Shown piece after piece: positions 1 through 7,871 of a DNA stretch of 64,000 nt. Origin of the DNA: Nocardioides eburneiflavus. GTDB lineage: Bacteria > Actinomycetota > Actinomycetes > Propionibacteriales > Nocardioidaceae. The stretch's first letter is position 1. Each line of letters opens with the position of its first letter. The notes beneath the pieces are model-generated. The model was not told the DNA's origin, searched no databases, and worked only from the letters and a program-made list of their open reading frames with translations. Position numbers and translations under genes: made by a program. The stretch covers positions 3,472,001 to 3,536,000 of the forward strand of contig NZ_SRRO01000001.1 of NCBI RefSeq assembly GCF_004785795.1, given 5' to 3'.

Positions 1-1
1 G

Positions 2-532
2 GTCGGGGCGGAGTCGACCGGCCCGCACTACTGGCCCGCCGAGATCGAGCGCCGCCGCGTCATCATCGACGCGCTCTCCACCCGTCGCCCGCAGCCGGCA
101 CTCAACACGCCACCCGCGCAGATCACCGAGCCCTTCACGATGATGCTCTACGGCATCACCACCGAGCAGGTGCAGCAGTGGCTGGCAGGGGACGAGGGCT
201 CCGAGGACGGCGCCATCACCGGCATGGCTGCCTCACCGGGCGTCGTCGAGGGCCTGGCCCGCGTGATCACGTCGGCCGACCAGCTCGGCGAGGTGCAGGA
301 GGGCGAGATCCTCGTCGCCACCATCACCGCCCCGTCGTGGGGGCCGATCTTCGGCAAGATCCGGGCCACCGTCACCGACATCGGCGGCATGATGAGCCAC
401 GCCGCCATCGTGTGCCGCGAGTACGGGCTCCCCGCCGTCACCGGCACGGGATCGGCCTCGACCACGATCGTGACCGGCCAGCGGATCCGCGTCGACGGCA
501 ACGCCGGCCGGGTCGAGATCCTCCAGGACTGA
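2..532 (+). CDS. PEP-utilising enzyme, C-terminal part (partial at window start)
   Basis: The reading frame is open from the first bases of the window, so only the last 176 codons are seen. The end is the swivelling phosphohistidine domain of the PEP synthase / PPDK / phenylphosphate synthase superfamily. It has the core GGMMSHAAIVCREYGLPAVTG-like motif at about 370-450, whose SHAA histidine carries the phosphoryl group in the family. Such proteins move phosphate between ATP or PEP and a small molecule. The ATP-binding half must lie upstream. The stop is followed two bases later by the SDR start, so the genes are cotranscribed. The substrate cannot be read from this fragment; pairing with redox genes makes activation of a hydroxylated carbon compound conceivable (inference). 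Confidence 0.8.
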   Translation, partial: VGAESTGPHYWPAEIERRRVIIDALSTRRPQPALNTPPAQITEPFTMMLYGITTEQVQQWLAGDEGSEDGAITGMAASPGVVEGLARVITSADQLGEVQEGEILVATITAPSWGPIFGKIRATVTDIGGMMSHAAIVCREYGLPAVTGTGSASTTIVTGQRIRVDGNAGRVEILQD

Positions 533-534
533 CG

Positions 535-1299
535 ATGACGGACTCGCACACCCACGACCCGGTCCGCACCGTCCTCGTGACGGGTGCGGGCGGGGGCCTG
601 GGGCGGGCCTTCGCGCTCGGCTTCGCCTCCCGCGGCCACCGTGTCGCCGTGGCCGACATCGACGTCGACGGTGCCGAGGAGACGGCCCGCCTCGTCAAGG
701 ACACCGGCGCCGAGGCCTGGTCGGGCCGCGTCGACGTCACCGACGAGGCGTCGACCCGCGAGCTGGCCGAGCAGGTGGCCGACTTCGGCGACGGGACCAT
801 CGACGTGCTGGTCAACAAGGCCGCCGTCTACGGCACCGTCACCCGTTCGCCGCTCGAGGACATCGACCCGGCGGAGTGGGACCTCGTGATGGCCGTGAAC
901 CTCAAGGGCCCCTGGCTCATGACGCGCGCGGTCAGCCCCTACCTCCCCGACGGCGGCCGGGTCGTCAACCTCTCCTCGGCCACGGTCTACTCGGGCTCGG
1001 AGCACTGGGCCCACTACGTCGCCTCCAAGGGCGGCGTCATCGCCCTCACGCGGGTGATGGCCAGGGAGCTCGGCCGTCGCGGCGTCACCGTCAACGCCAT
1101 CGCGCCGGGCTTCACCCTGACCGAGGCGAGCCGCGGCCTGCTCGAGGACGCCGAGTCCTACGGCGTCGACCGCGGATCGCTGCGCCGGGCCAGCCAGCCC
1201 GACGACATCGTCGGTGCCGCGCTCTACCTCGCCGGCCCCGACAGCGGCTTCGTGACCGGCCAGACCCTGGTCGTCGACGGCGGCCGCCAGTTCATCTGA
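535..1299 (+). CDS. SDR family NAD(P)-dependent oxidoreductase
   Basis: This is a classical short-chain dehydrogenase of 254 residues, the usual length. It has the cofactor motif TGAGGGLG at residues 16-23, the catalytic serine region VVNLSSATVYSG near 145, and YxxxK as YVASK at 161-165. The usual NNAG stabilising motif is changed to NKAA. The C-terminal GxxxxVDGG end is intact. ATG at 535 lies two bases after the preceding stop. In this operon it would oxidise an alcohol formed by an upstream hydroxylase, or reduce a ketone, before the aldehyde dehydrogenase acts (inference). The substrate is unknown. Confidence 0.88.
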   Translation: MTDSHTHDPVRTVLVTGAGGGLGRAFALGFASRGHRVAVADIDVDGAEETARLVKDTGAEAWSGRVDVTDEASTRELAEQVADFGDGTIDVLVNKAAVYGTVTRSPLEDIDPAEWDLVMAVNLKGPWLMTRAVSPYLPDGGRVVNLSSATVYSGSEHWAHYVASKGGVIALTRVMARELGRRGVTVNAIAPGFTLTEASRGLLEDAESYGVDRGSLRRASQPDDIVGAALYLAGPDSGFVTGQTLVVDGGRQFI

Positions 1300-1326
1300 C
1301 CCACCCACACCAGCTGGAGGAACCAC

Positions 1327-1647
1327 ATGTCGACCGTCACCTACACCGACCACGCCGGCGAGTCCCGGGTCGTGGAGGCGACCGTGGGCGACTCGGTCAT
1401 GGAGACCGCGGTCCGCAACGGCGTGCCGGGCATCGTCGCCGAGTGCGGTGGCTCGCTGTCGTGCGCCACGTGCCACGTCTTCGTCGCCGAGGCCGACCTG
1501 GCCTCGCTCCCGCCCATGGACGAGATGGAGGACGAGATGCTCTGGGGCGCGGCCGAGGACCGGCGGGACAACTCCAGGCTGTCCTGCCAGCTCACCGTGA
1601 CCGAGGGCTCCGACCTGCACGTCACCACGCCGTCCACCCAGGTGTGA
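1327..1647 (+). CDS. [2Fe-2S] ferredoxin, putidaredoxin/adrenodoxin type
   Basis: A 106-residue ferredoxin with the vertebrate/putidaredoxin-type cluster ligands C40-x5-C46-x2-C49 and C87. It carries electrons from the neighbouring FAD reductase to a monooxygenase, typically a cytochrome P450, or to a Rieske oxygenase. A purine-rich ribosome site (CTGGAGG, 1313-1320) precedes the ATG at good spacing. No P450 or terminal oxygenase gene is present in the window on this strand, so the acceptor is probably encoded upstream of position 1. Confidence 0.93.
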   Translation: MSTVTYTDHAGESRVVEATVGDSVMETAVRNGVPGIVAECGGSLSCATCHVFVAEADLASLPPMDEMEDEMLWGAAEDRRDNSRLSCQLTVTEGSDLHVTTPSTQV

Positions 1648-1652
1648 CCGCC

Positions 1653-2933
1653 ATGACCGACGCGACGCCTGACGGCCTCCTCGTCATCGGCTCCTCCCAG
1701 GCCGGCGTCTCGCTCGCCACCTCGCTGCGCGCCCTGGGCTACGACGACCCGATCACCCTGCTCGGCGACGAGAACCACCGCCCCTACCAGCGCCCGGCGC
1801 TGTCCAAGGAGTGGCTCCAGGGCGAGATCACCAACGAGTCGCTCATGTTCCGCACCCAGGCCTACTGGGACGAGCACCGCATCGACGTCGTCAAGAACGA
1901 GCGCATCGTCCGCATCGACAAGGCCGCGGACGGATCGGGGACGGCGCACTCCCTGTCCGGGGCCACGTTCGCCTTCGACCGTCTCGCGCTGGCCGTGGGC
2001 GCCCGGCCGCGGCGCCTGCTCCTCGAGGGGGTGGACCTGCCCGGCGTGCTCTACCTGCGCAACGCCGACGACGCCCTCGAGCTCAAGGCGCGCGTGCCCT
2101 CCGTCCGTGACGTCGTCATCATCGGCGGCGGCTTCATCGGCATCGAGGCCGCGGCGTCGCTGCGCAAGATGGGCCGCACCGTGACCCTGCTCGAGGCGGC
2201 CCCGCGGCTGGTGCCGCGGGCAGTGGGGGAGGAGACGTCGGCGTACCTCCTCGACCACCACCGCGCCGCCGGCATCGACGTGGTCCTGGGTGCCGACGTA
2301 CGCCGCATCGTCGGGCGCGGCGACCGCGTGGGCGGGGTCGAGCTGGCCGACGGCCGCGTCGTCGCGGCGGACCTCGTCCTCGTCGGGGTGGGCGTCATCC
2401 CCAACACCGAGCTCGCCGAGTCCATCGGGCTCGTGTGCGACAACGGGGTGCGGGTCGACGAGTCGGCGATCGCCTCCGACGGGGTGACCGTGGCCGTCGG
2501 CGACTGCGCCAACCAGCCCAACCCCGTCCCCGGTGCACCCGAGGGCGACCGGGTCCGCTTCGAGAGCGTCAACAACGCCATCGAGCAGGCCAAGGTGGCG
2601 GCGTACGCCATCACCGGGCGGCGCGAGGAGTACGCCGGCATCCCGTGGTTCTGGTCCAACCAGGGACAGCTCAAGCTCCAGATCGCCGGGCTCTCCTCCG
2701 GACACGACCGCACGCTGGTGCGTGCCGAGCCCGACCGGGGCCGGCACTCGGTCCTCTACTACCGCGGCGACCGGCTCCTGGCCGCCGACTGCATCAACCA
2801 CCCGCTGGACTTCATGGCCGTGCGCAGCGCGCTCTCCAAGGGGCTGGCCATTCCCCACGACGACGCGGCCGACCCGGCCGTCGCGCTCAAGTCCGTCACC
2901 GTCGACCCGGCCGCGCTCGTCGCGGCGGAATGA
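1653..2933 (+). CDS. FAD-dependent ferredoxin reductase
   Basis: A 426-residue pyridine-nucleotide-disulphide-type reductase of the putidaredoxin/rhodocoxin reductase group. It has an N-terminal FAD fingerprint (VIGSSQAGVS, near residue 11), a second NAD(P) fingerprint VIIGGGFIGIEAA near 155-167, and the C-terminal FAD-contact VAVGDCAN segment. The C-terminal domain (WFWSNQ onward) matches the reductase family. It transfers electrons from NAD(P)H to the ferredoxin encoded 5 bases upstream. ATG at 1653 was chosen because the protein then starts directly before the FAD motif; the frame is open far upstream only as a high-GC shadow. Confidence 0.93.
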   Translation: MTDATPDGLLVIGSSQAGVSLATSLRALGYDDPITLLGDENHRPYQRPALSKEWLQGEITNESLMFRTQAYWDEHRIDVVKNERIVRIDKAADGSGTAHSLSGATFAFDRLALAVGARPRRLLLEGVDLPGVLYLRNADDALELKARVPSVRDVVIIGGGFIGIEAAASLRKMGRTVTLLEAAPRLVPRAVGEETSAYLLDHHRAAGIDVVLGADVRRIVGRGDRVGGVELADGRVVAADLVLVGVGVIPNTELAESIGLVCDNGVRVDESAIASDGVTVAVGDCANQPNPVPGAPEGDRVRFESVNNAIEQAKVAAYAITGRREEYAGIPWFWSNQGQLKLQIAGLSSGHDRTLVRAEPDRGRHSVLYYRGDRLLAADCINHPLDFMAVRSALSKGLAIPHDDAADPAVALKSVTVDPAALVAAE

Positions 2934-3634
2934 GAACTCCCATGACGACCCAGTCCCTCCACCAGACCGGCGAGCTGACGAGCGAGCGTCCCGTACCCGC
3001 GTCCGGGCCGGTCGACGCCACTCCCATCTCGCTGACCCCTCCCGACGGCGACGACCTCGACCCGATCTGGAGGTCGGTCGTCACCGAGACCCGTACGCGC
3101 GGCAACGACATCCACCTGCCGATGTCGCTGGCCTACGCCGAGCGGCTGTGCACCGCGCACCACGAGGCCAACCGGCTGCTCGTGCGGGTCACCATCGCGC
3201 TCCACGACACCGGTTGGGGCCGGGTGGACGAGGATCGGATCCTCTCCGAGGGCTTCTCCGGCGACTGGCGCAAGGCGGAGATCCGCTTCGAGCACGAGCG
3301 GCAGGGCTGCCTCATCGCCCGCGAGGTGCTGCCGCCGCTGGGCTACGACGCGGACTTCGTCGAGGCGGTCTGCGCGATCATCGACGGCCACGACACCCGC
3401 CAGGAGGCGTACTCGCTCGAGGACGCCCTGGTCCGCGACGCGGACCGGCTGTGGCGCTTCGACCACGCCGGGATCGCGCTGGCGTCCGGCTGGTTCCGGA
3501 TGGACCCGGCGGTCTACAGCGACCGGCTCGAGGCCGAGATCATCCCCGAGCTCATCACCGCTGCGGCGATCGAGATCGCGACCGCGGAGCTCGGCCGCTC
3601 GCGGGCACTGCTCAAGACGGCCGTGATCCGATGA
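2930..3634 (+). CDS. HD-domain protein (putative metal-dependent phosphohydrolase)
   Basis: This 234-residue protein has HD-superfamily features: a histidine-aspartate doublet in LHDTGWGR near residue 90, a later H...H region (IDGHDTRQEAY), and DADRLWRFD near 165. HD proteins bind one or two metals and usually hydrolyse phosphoesters; some are oxygenases. The chosen start ATG at 2930 overlaps the reductase stop as ATGA. A second in-frame ATG at 2942 is equally possible. The next gene starts inside this gene's stop codon, so translation is probably coupled. Its role beside the oxidation genes is unclear. Confidence 0.75.
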   Translation: MRTPMTTQSLHQTGELTSERPVPASGPVDATPISLTPPDGDDLDPIWRSVVTETRTRGNDIHLPMSLAYAERLCTAHHEANRLLVRVTIALHDTGWGRVDEDRILSEGFSGDWRKAEIRFEHERQGCLIAREVLPPLGYDADFVEAVCAIIDGHDTRQEAYSLEDALVRDADRLWRFDHAGIALASGWFRMDPAVYSDRLEAEIIPELITAAAIEIATAELGRSRALLKTAVIR

Positions 3635-5133
3635 CGGCGACGAGCACCGTGGGCACCTCCCGCAACCACACGCCGCGATGGACCCATGCGGACGACGTCT
3701 ACGTCGACGGCGTCTGGCGCGGCTCGACGTCGTCGGCGCGGATCCCGCAGGTCGACCCGGCCACGGGACTGGAGTGGGGCTCGGTCCCCGACGCGTCGGC
3801 CGAGGACGTCGACGCCGCGATGTCCGCCGCGGACCGGGCGTTCCGGTCCGGCGACTGGGCGACGAGCACACCGTCGGAGAGGGCTGGGCTGCTGCTGCGC
3901 GTCGCCGACGAGGTCGAGGCGCGCGCCGAGGAGATGGCGGTCACCAACACCCTCGAGAACGGCTCGCCCGTCAGCGAGACGAGGGGAGCCGCCGCCAACG
4001 CCGCCGGCATCCTCCGCCACGTCGCCGGGCTGGCGTCCTGGCTCGAGGACGACGACGTCCGCCCGTTCCCCGCCGGCGGTGCGGAGTCCGTCGTGCGCAG
4101 GGAGCCGCTGGGTCCCTGCGTGCTGATCGCGCCGTGGAACTTCCCGATCAACCTGATGGTCGTCAAGCTCGCGCCGGCCCTGCTGGCCGGCAACACGGTG
4201 GTGATGAAGCCGGCCCCCGGCACGTCGCTCTCGATCCGCTTCGTGGTCGAGGCGTGCGAGGCCGCCGGCCTGCCGCCGGGCGTCGTCAACCTCGTCACCG
4301 GCGGGGGAGAGGTGGGCGACCGCCTGGTGCGCCACCCCCTGACCGCCAAGGTCGCGTTCACCGGGTCGACGCCCGTCGGTCGCCGGATCGCGGCCGCCTG
4401 TGGGGAGCTGCTGCGCCCCGTGACGCTCGAGCTCGGCGGGAAGTCGTCCGCGATCGTGCTCGCGGACGCCGACCTGGAGCAGATGTCGTCGGTGCTGATC
4501 CGCAGCTGCCTGCGCAACACCGGCCAGACCTGCTACATCTCCACCCGCGTCCTGGCGCCGTCGGCGCGCTACGACGAGGTCGTCGACATGGTGACCCGCA
4601 CCGTGGCCGCGGCGCCGCAGGGCGATCCGTTCGACGAGGCCACGGTCTTCGGCCCGATGGCGTCGCAAGCGCAGTTCGACGTGGTCCGCGACTTCCTCGA
4701 CTCGGCGCGTGCCGAGGGAGCCCGCGTCACCACCGGCGGCGGCCCCGTCGACACCGACTCGGGGTGGTTCATCGAACCCACCGTCCTCGCCGACGTCACC
4801 CCCGACATGCGGGTCGCACGGGAGGAGATCTTCGGGCCGGTGGTCAGCATCCTGCGCTACGACGACGTCGACGAGGCGGTCGCGCTGGCCAACGACACCT
4901 CCTTCGGCCTCGGCGGGCTCGTGTTCTCCACCGATCCCGAGGCGGCGCTGGCCGTCGCCGAGCGGATGGACACCGGCTCGGTCGGCCTCAACTTCTTCGC
5001 GTCCAACCACGACGCTCCGTTCGGTGGCCGGCACGACTCCGGGCTCGGTGTCGAGTACGGCATCGAGGGCCTGTCGCAGTACGTCGCCTACAAGACGATC
5101 CACCGCCCACGCGATACTGGGGCGCGTGAGTAG
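3631..5133 (+). CDS. Aldehyde dehydrogenase (NAD(P)-dependent)
   Basis: A 500-residue aldehyde dehydrogenase of normal length. The conserved residues are present: N170 in PWNFP, the general base E267 in ELGGKS, and the nucleophile C301 in GQTCYIST. The C-terminal NxF-type segment GLNFFASN and a GVEYGIEGLSQY end are also normal. It would oxidise the aldehyde made by the SDR to the acid. ATG overlaps the HD gene stop (ATGA, 3631-3634), and its own stop overlaps the next GTG start, so it lies in the middle of one operon. Confidence 0.93.
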   Translation: MTATSTVGTSRNHTPRWTHADDVYVDGVWRGSTSSARIPQVDPATGLEWGSVPDASAEDVDAAMSAADRAFRSGDWATSTPSERAGLLLRVADEVEARAEEMAVTNTLENGSPVSETRGAAANAAGILRHVAGLASWLEDDDVRPFPAGGAESVVRREPLGPCVLIAPWNFPINLMVVKLAPALLAGNTVVMKPAPGTSLSIRFVVEACEAAGLPPGVVNLVTGGGEVGDRLVRHPLTAKVAFTGSTPVGRRIAAACGELLRPVTLELGGKSSAIVLADADLEQMSSVLIRSCLRNTGQTCYISTRVLAPSARYDEVVDMVTRTVAAAPQGDPFDEATVFGPMASQAQFDVVRDFLDSARAEGARVTTGGGPVDTDSGWFIEPTVLADVTPDMRVAREEIFGPVVSILRYDDVDEAVALANDTSFGLGGLVFSTDPEAALAVAERMDTGSVGLNFFASNHDAPFGGRHDSGLGVEYGIEGLSQYVAYKTIHRPRDTGARE

Positions 5134-5566
5134 CTCCGTGCTGGTCCTCAACGGACCCAACCTCAACCTGCTCGGCCGTCGCGACCCCGAGGTCTACGGG
5201 ACCGCGACCCTCGCCGACGTCGAGGCGCTGTGCGTGGCGGAGGGGGAGCGTCTCGGTCTCCGGGTGGAGTGCCGGCAGAGCAACCACGAGGGCGTGCTCA
5301 TCGACTGGATCCACGAGGCCTTCGAGTCCGGCGCGGCGGTCGTCGGCAACTTCGGTGCGTACACCCACACGTCCATCGCGATCATGGACGCACTCGTGGT
5401 CCTCACCGCACCGGTGGTCGAGGTGCACATCTCCGACATCCACGCGCGCGAGGAGTTCCGTCACCTGTCCTACGTGGGCAAGGTGGCCGATGCTGCCGTC
5501 ATCGGCAAGGGCGTCGACGGGTACGCCGAGGCGTTGCGCGAGGTCGCCCGGCTGCTGGAGGGCTGA
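5126..5566 (+). CDS. Type II 3-dehydroquinate dehydratase family protein (AroQ-like)
   Basis: A 146-residue protein with the exact size and fold markers of type II dehydroquinases: NGPNLNLLGRRDPEVYG at the N-terminus (lid arginine and active tyrosine), QSNHEG, and a histidine in VEVHISDIHAREEFRH. Two positions differ from the usual biosynthetic enzyme: NPGAYTHTS reads NFGAYTHTS, and HLSNIHAREEFR reads HISDIHAREEFR. Sitting at the end of a catabolic operon, it may be a specialised paralogue acting on another cyclic hydroxy acid rather than the shikimate-pathway enzyme (inference). The GTG start overlaps the aldehyde dehydrogenase stop. Confidence 0.82.
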   Translation: MSSSVLVLNGPNLNLLGRRDPEVYGTATLADVEALCVAEGERLGLRVECRQSNHEGVLIDWIHEAFESGAAVVGNFGAYTHTSIAIMDALVVLTAPVVEVHISDIHAREEFRHLSYVGKVADAAVIGKGVDGYAEALREVARLLEG

Positions 5567-5582
5567 GCCGAGCCAGGGCCGG

Positions 5583-5790
5583 TCACGACGTCGGGTTGCC
5601 TTCGGCGGAGAGTGCCTTGTCGAGCCCGTCGCGGCTCATCCCGACGCGACGGGCGAGCTCGCTCATGTTCTGCGAACGGGCAATCACGCCAGCACGAGGG
5701 ACCGCAAGGGGTCCTCGCCGGACGCCTCGAGCGTGATCGCGAGGTAGTTCGCGACGCCTTCGAGATCGTCGAGGTAGTCGGCGACTCCAG
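5583..5790 (-). pseudogene. Remnant of an HTH addiction-module antidote gene (HigA-like)
   Basis: The minus strand encodes two adjoining pieces in different frames. VADYLDDLEGVANYLAIT ends at a stop near 5690. MSELARRVGMSRDGLDKAL followed by SAEGNPTS then stops at 5583. Together they resemble the 'putative addiction module antidote' family, in which an ADYL segment is followed by a MS-LAR-GLSRE-LYKALS-GNP helix-turn-helix. The C-terminal third of that family is missing here and a frameshift separates the two parts. No partner toxin gene is seen beside it. It is read as a dead gene. Confidence 0.6.
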
Positions 5791-5966
5791 CCCGAGGGCC
5801 CAGGTCGCTCGAACCACGTCATGGCGCGGCCGACGTCGCCCTTGTCCACGTGCTGTCGGGGTCGTCCCGCCACGCCTCTTCGTCGAGAGCCAGGTCGGCG
5901 ATACGCCGGAGGGCGGGGGAGGAGCGCACGAGGTGTGCGTCGAAGACTCCGAACTCCGACAGCGCG
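5791..5966 (-). pseudogene. Degenerate gene fragment of unknown family
   Basis: The minus strand carries a protein-like stretch ending with RSSPALRRIADLALDEEAW and then DDPDSTW. After a frame change it continues as GDVGRAMTWFE. It has no start and lies directly after the TetR gene's 3' end. The fragments read like a once-functional small protein, but I cannot name the family. With the HigA-like remnant next to it, this roughly 390-base stretch is a patch of decayed genes. Confidence 0.35.
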
Positions 5967-5969
5967 TAG

Positions 5970-6641
5970 CTACGCTGCGGAACCGGCGAGGCCAGCCAGA
6001 TCGAGGTCGGGCAACGGGTGCGAGCAGACCTGTTCGGCTTGCTCGGCTGAGAGCCCGAATGTGCGCAACAGGTCACGGGCGATCTGGTCCGCGGCCTGCG
6101 CGTCGTCACGTTCGGGGTGGTCGTGCAGGAACTGCCCCAGCGCGATGATGGATCCAGCGGCCATCACGAGCGCCAGATCGGCGTCCGAGACGGTGAACCG
6201 GCCGCTGTCGATTCCGGCCTGGATGTCGCGTCTGGCGCGTGGGGCGAGGCCGTCCGGGGAGCTGAGCAGGTCCAGCCCGGAGCTGAGCAGCACGCGGCTG
6301 AGCTCAGGGGCGCGCCGGTGCAGCCGACCGGTCAGCCGAAAGCTGGTCGCGAACGTGAGGGCCGGGTCGTCGAGTCCCTCGGTGAGCCGGTCGAGAACCG
6401 CACCGTGCAGGTCGAGTACCTCGGCGACGGCTGCGGCGAACAGCGCTTCCTTCGACTCGAAGTGGTTGTAGAACGAGCCCATCCCCACGTCGGCCAGCTG
6501 GGTGATCTCGAGGATCGGCACGTTGCTCTGACCGTCGGCGAGCAACGTCTGCGCAGCGCGGATCAGCGCTGCACGGGTGCGTGCCTTGCGTCGCTCGCTG
6601 CGTCCCGGTGTGGCTTTCGCGGCCTCGTCATGCTCTGCCAT
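5970..6641 (-). CDS. TetR family transcriptional regulator
   Basis: A 223-residue TetR-type repressor. The N-terminal helix-turn-helix is recognisable (ARTRAALIRAAQTLL, then VGMGSFYNHFESKEALF at about residues 52-68). The C-terminal ligand domain is variable. It is transcribed away from the aromatic-degradation operon, and two TGACGANNTCGTCA palindromes lie in the intergenic region, one of them 20-37 bases before its own start. The likely role is repression of both itself and the operon, relieved by a pathway substrate or intermediate (inference). Confidence 0.9.
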   Translation of the reverse strand: MAEHDEAAKATPGRSERRKARTRAALIRAAQTLLADGQSNVPILEITQLADVGMGSFYNHFESKEALFAAAVAEVLDLHGAVLDRLTEGLDDPALTFATSFRLTGRLHRRAPELSRVLLSSGLDLLSSPDGLAPRARRDIQAGIDSGRFTVSDADLALVMAAGSIIALGQFLHDHPERDDAQAADQIARDLLRTFGLSAEQAEQVCSHPLPDLDLAGLAGSAA

Positions 6642-6660
6642 GGGTGCAGGTTAGCGCAGT

Positions 6661-6678
6661 TCTGACGATTTCGTCAGA
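6661..6678. promoter_or_regulatory. Palindromic operator 1 for the TetR regulator
   Basis: TCTGACGATTTCGTCAGA is a perfect 18-bp inverted repeat (8-bp arms, 2-bp centre) between the divergent TetR gene and the dioxygenase operon. It shares the core TGACGANNTCGTCA with operator 2. It lies just upstream of a possible -35 (TTGACT, 6684-6689) for the forward operon and just upstream of the TetR start on the other strand. Confidence 0.8.
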
Positions 6679-6706
6679 AACACTTGACTGAGGTTTTCGA
6701 CATGGA

Positions 6707-6720
6707 TGACGATATCGTCA
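6707..6720. promoter_or_regulatory. Palindromic operator 2, overlapping the operon's promoter
   Basis: TGACGATATCGTCA is a perfect 14-bp palindrome, identical in its 12 specified bases to the core of operator 1. The centres of the two sites are 44 bp apart, about four helical turns. It falls where the -10 element paired with TTGACT would be and ends 20 bases before the dioxygenase start, so repressor binding here would block RNA polymerase directly. Confidence 0.78.
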
Positions 6721-6740
6721 GATACGCAAGGAGGCGTCGG

Positions 6741-7871
6741 ATGAGTCACCGTGGCACCCACAGCGACCTGCACAGTGAGCAGGGGGCTCTTGCCGGTGAG
6801 CACCCCGGACGGGCTGCCAACCCGGTGATCAAGGTTCACGACATCGCTTGGCTGGAGTTCCAGAAGCCCGATCTCGCAAAGTCGCAGATCTTCGCTCACG
6901 CGTTCGGTTTCACCACGACACTGCAGACCGCCGACGAGCTCCACCTGCGCGGCTCCGATGCCTCCGCACCGTGCGTGATCATCCGCAAGGGCCTACGCGA
7001 GACGTACCTCGGTGCTGCGTTCACGGCCGCCGACGCCTCCGACGTACTCCGGCTGGCCGGGGCGACCGGATCCCATGCCGGAAAGCTGCCCGAGGCTCTG
7101 GGTGGGATCGGCGTCGCGCTCCGCGACCCGAGCGGCGCGCTGGTCCGGGTCGTGGCCGACACCCACGTGCTGCCGGCCCTGCCCGCGCAGGCTCCCCATA
7201 CCCACAACGCGGGGCACGACGTCGTACGCACGAACGTGATGCAGCGGCCGCCGCGCGAACCGGCGAATGTGCAGCGCCTGGGCCATGTCGTCCTGCAGTC
7301 GACGAAGTACGTCGAGACACTGAACTGGTACCTCGAGCACCTCGGCCTGATCGTCAGCGACTTCAAGTACTTCGACGGACAGCGCGATCGCGGACCCACG
7401 ATGAGCTTCATCCGGTGCGACCGTGGGAGAACGCCGACGGACCACCACACGCTGGCGATGACCCTCGGACCTCGCAACCGCTACGTGCACTCGGCGTACC
7501 AGGTGGCTGACCTGGACGCGCTGGCAGCCGGTGGCGAGTACCTCCTCGACCACGGCTACCACCGGTCGTGGGGAATCGGCCGGCACATCGAGGGCAGCCA
7601 GATCTTCGACTACTGGCGAGACCCGGACGGCTTCCTGGTCGAGCACTTCACCGACGGCGACATGTTCGACTGCACCCTCGAGCCCGGGTGGTCGCCGATG
7701 ACCGCCTCCGGCCTGGCGCAGTGGGGCCCGCCGGCCACGAACGACTTCCTGGGAATCTCGCCGAGCCGCGAGTCCCTCCGCGAGCTGACCTCGATGGTCA
7801 GCGCGCTTCGCGCCGACAACGAGTTCGACCTCGCCCGCCTCCGCGGCCTTCTGAAAGTAGCCAGCTCATGA
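6741..7871 (+). CDS. Extradiol (VOC-fold) ring-cleavage dioxygenase-like protein
   Basis: A 376-residue two-module vicinal-oxygen-chelate protein resembling 2,3-dihydroxybiphenyl / catechol 2,3-dioxygenases. The C-terminal module has the expected iron ligands: His in QRLGHVVLQS, His in TDHHTLAM, and Glu in GFLVEHFTDGD. These enzymes open catecholic rings next to the hydroxyls using Fe(II) and O2. The start at 6741 follows a perfect AAGGAGG site (6728-6734); the frame is open further upstream but without a ribosome site. Its stop overlaps the next start. With the following hydroxylase and hydrolase it forms a meta-cleavage pathway. Confidence 0.85.
   Translation: MSHRGTHSDLHSEQGALAGEHPGRAANPVIKVHDIAWLEFQKPDLAKSQIFAHAFGFTTTLQTADELHLRGSDASAPCVIIRKGLRETYLGAAFTAADASDVLRLAGATGSHAGKLPEALGGIGVALRDPSGALVRVVADTHVLPALPAQAPHTHNAGHDVVRTNVMQRPPREPANVQRLGHVVLQSTKYVETLNWYLEHLGLIVSDFKYFDGQRDRGPTMSFIRCDRGRTPTDHHTLAMTLGPRNRYVHSAYQVADLDALAAGGEYLLDHGYHRSWGIGRHIEGSQIFDYWRDPDGFLVEHFTDGDMFDCTLEPGWSPMTASGLAQWGPPATNDFLGISPSRESLRELTSMVSALRADNEFDLARLRGLLKVASS

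Noticed and set aside
148..1620. 490-codon open frame on the minus strand opposite the first operon
   Set aside because: It is a high-GC shadow: composition is V/G/R/D-rich without motifs, and the plus strand here encodes clear SDR and ferredoxin motifs.
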